Shown here: piece after piece, positions 63,874-64,000 of the stretch
Position numbering within the stretch: the first letter of the stretch is position 1
Layout: each line of letters begins with the position of its first letter
Source: Lachnospiraceae bacterium
GTDB lineage: Bacteria; Bacillota; Clostridia; Lachnospirales; Lachnospiraceae
Assembly: GCA_017442585.1 (NCBI GenBank)
Contig: JAFRZM010000016.1
Location: 1 to 64,000 of the forward strand
Length of the DNA: 64,000 nucleotides
Reading direction: 5' to 3'
Notes under the pieces: generated by a model
The model's database searches: none
Told to the model about the DNA's origin: nothing
What the model saw: only the letters and a program-made list of their open reading frames with translations
Position numbers and translations under genes: made by a program

Positions 63874-64000
63874 TTATGAAAGTCTCCTTATAAATTCATT
63901 TGTAAGATTAAGCGAATCCTTTGCTGCCTTTGCTTCAAATGTCGGATAATCCATTTCCGCACTGTTATCCGCTTTATCTGATATAACTCGAAGAATAAGG
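63874..64000 (-). CDS. mtnN: 5'-methylthioadenosine/S-adenosylhomocysteine nucleosidase, C-terminal end (partial)
   Basis: The last 41 codons of a gene entering from the right edge. The translation (LILRVISDKADNSAEMDYPT ... FIRRLS) matches the Pfs/MtnN C-terminus, whose ISDKAD holds the catalytic Asp. The enzyme removes adenine from MTA and SAH, giving S-ribosylhomocysteine for LuxS. The end is complete (TAA at 63876-63874); the start lies outside the window. Confidence 0.88.
   Translation of the reverse strand, partial: LILRVISDKADNSAEMDYPTFEAKAAKDSLNLTNEFIRRLS

Overview
This 64 kb window looks like a chromosomal segment of a low-GC, Gram-positive Clostridia member, most likely Lachnospiraceae. 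The evidence is gene content and order: the ireB–yqgF–DUF1292–RNase J–mltG-like–trmR–U32 cluster, the hrcA–grpE–dnaK–dnaJ operon behind a perfect CIRCE element, addBA instead of recBCD, luxS, lipobox lipoproteins, AGGAGG-type ribosome binding sites and consensus housekeeping promoters. The genus cannot be resolved from sequence reading alone. No rRNA, tRNA, insertion sequence, prophage or CRISPR array was seen. Coding density is high, most genes lie on the minus strand, and no gene-free stretch exceeds 300 bases.

Layout: 1–1043 is the 5' part of ppdK. 1229–6791 (minus) holds a lipoprotein, recO, era, an M16C metalloprotease and yajC. 6885–11600 (minus) holds a three-gene surface-polysaccharide cassette (pyruvyl transferase, unknown 95-aa protein, FrhB–glycosyltransferase fusion) running into tgt. 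aroC (11734–12741) stands alone on the plus strand. 12857–18829 is a probable single operon from ireB down to a DMT transporter. 18925–22594 is nifS–thiI–mtaB. 22732–24437 is a divergent MocR regulator / ECF S-component pair. 24487–28717 holds rsmE, prmA, a degenerate histidine kinase and a coiled-coil J-domain protein. 28949–33860 is the heat-shock operon.

The most distinctive region is 34009–44925. It is nine minus-strand genes between a perfect TTGACA-17-TATAAT promoter and an intrinsic terminator. The core is a Gram-positive exosortase (XrtG type, with C97/R139/H159) next to its probable substrate, a 604-aa secreted protein ending in a Firmicu-CTERM-like sorting tail. With them are a processive GT2, a GT2–GtrA fusion, a polytopic PTPS-related (GT-C-like) membrane protein, a pterin-synthase fold protein that lacks the catalytic cysteine, and an unrecognised transmembrane sensor-like protein. 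I infer a system that sorts and perhaps glycosylates or anchors a surface protein while exporting a polysaccharide.

45109–49350 (plus) encodes a giant double-ATPase acyl-CoA dehydratase activator-like protein without an adjacent dehydratase. 49424–53990 (minus) is maf–87aa–prsA-like–pilZ–htpG. 54045–64000 (minus) is a tightly packed mtnN–MFS–luxS–pepP–addB–addA series. Two regulators carry lesions at the key catalytic residue: the MocR protein has Gln for the PLP lysine, and the histidine kinase has Asn for the phospho-accepting histidine. Genes with roles in tRNA wobble or thio modification are scattered through the window (tgt, trmR, U32/TrhP-like, mtaB, thiI with nifS).
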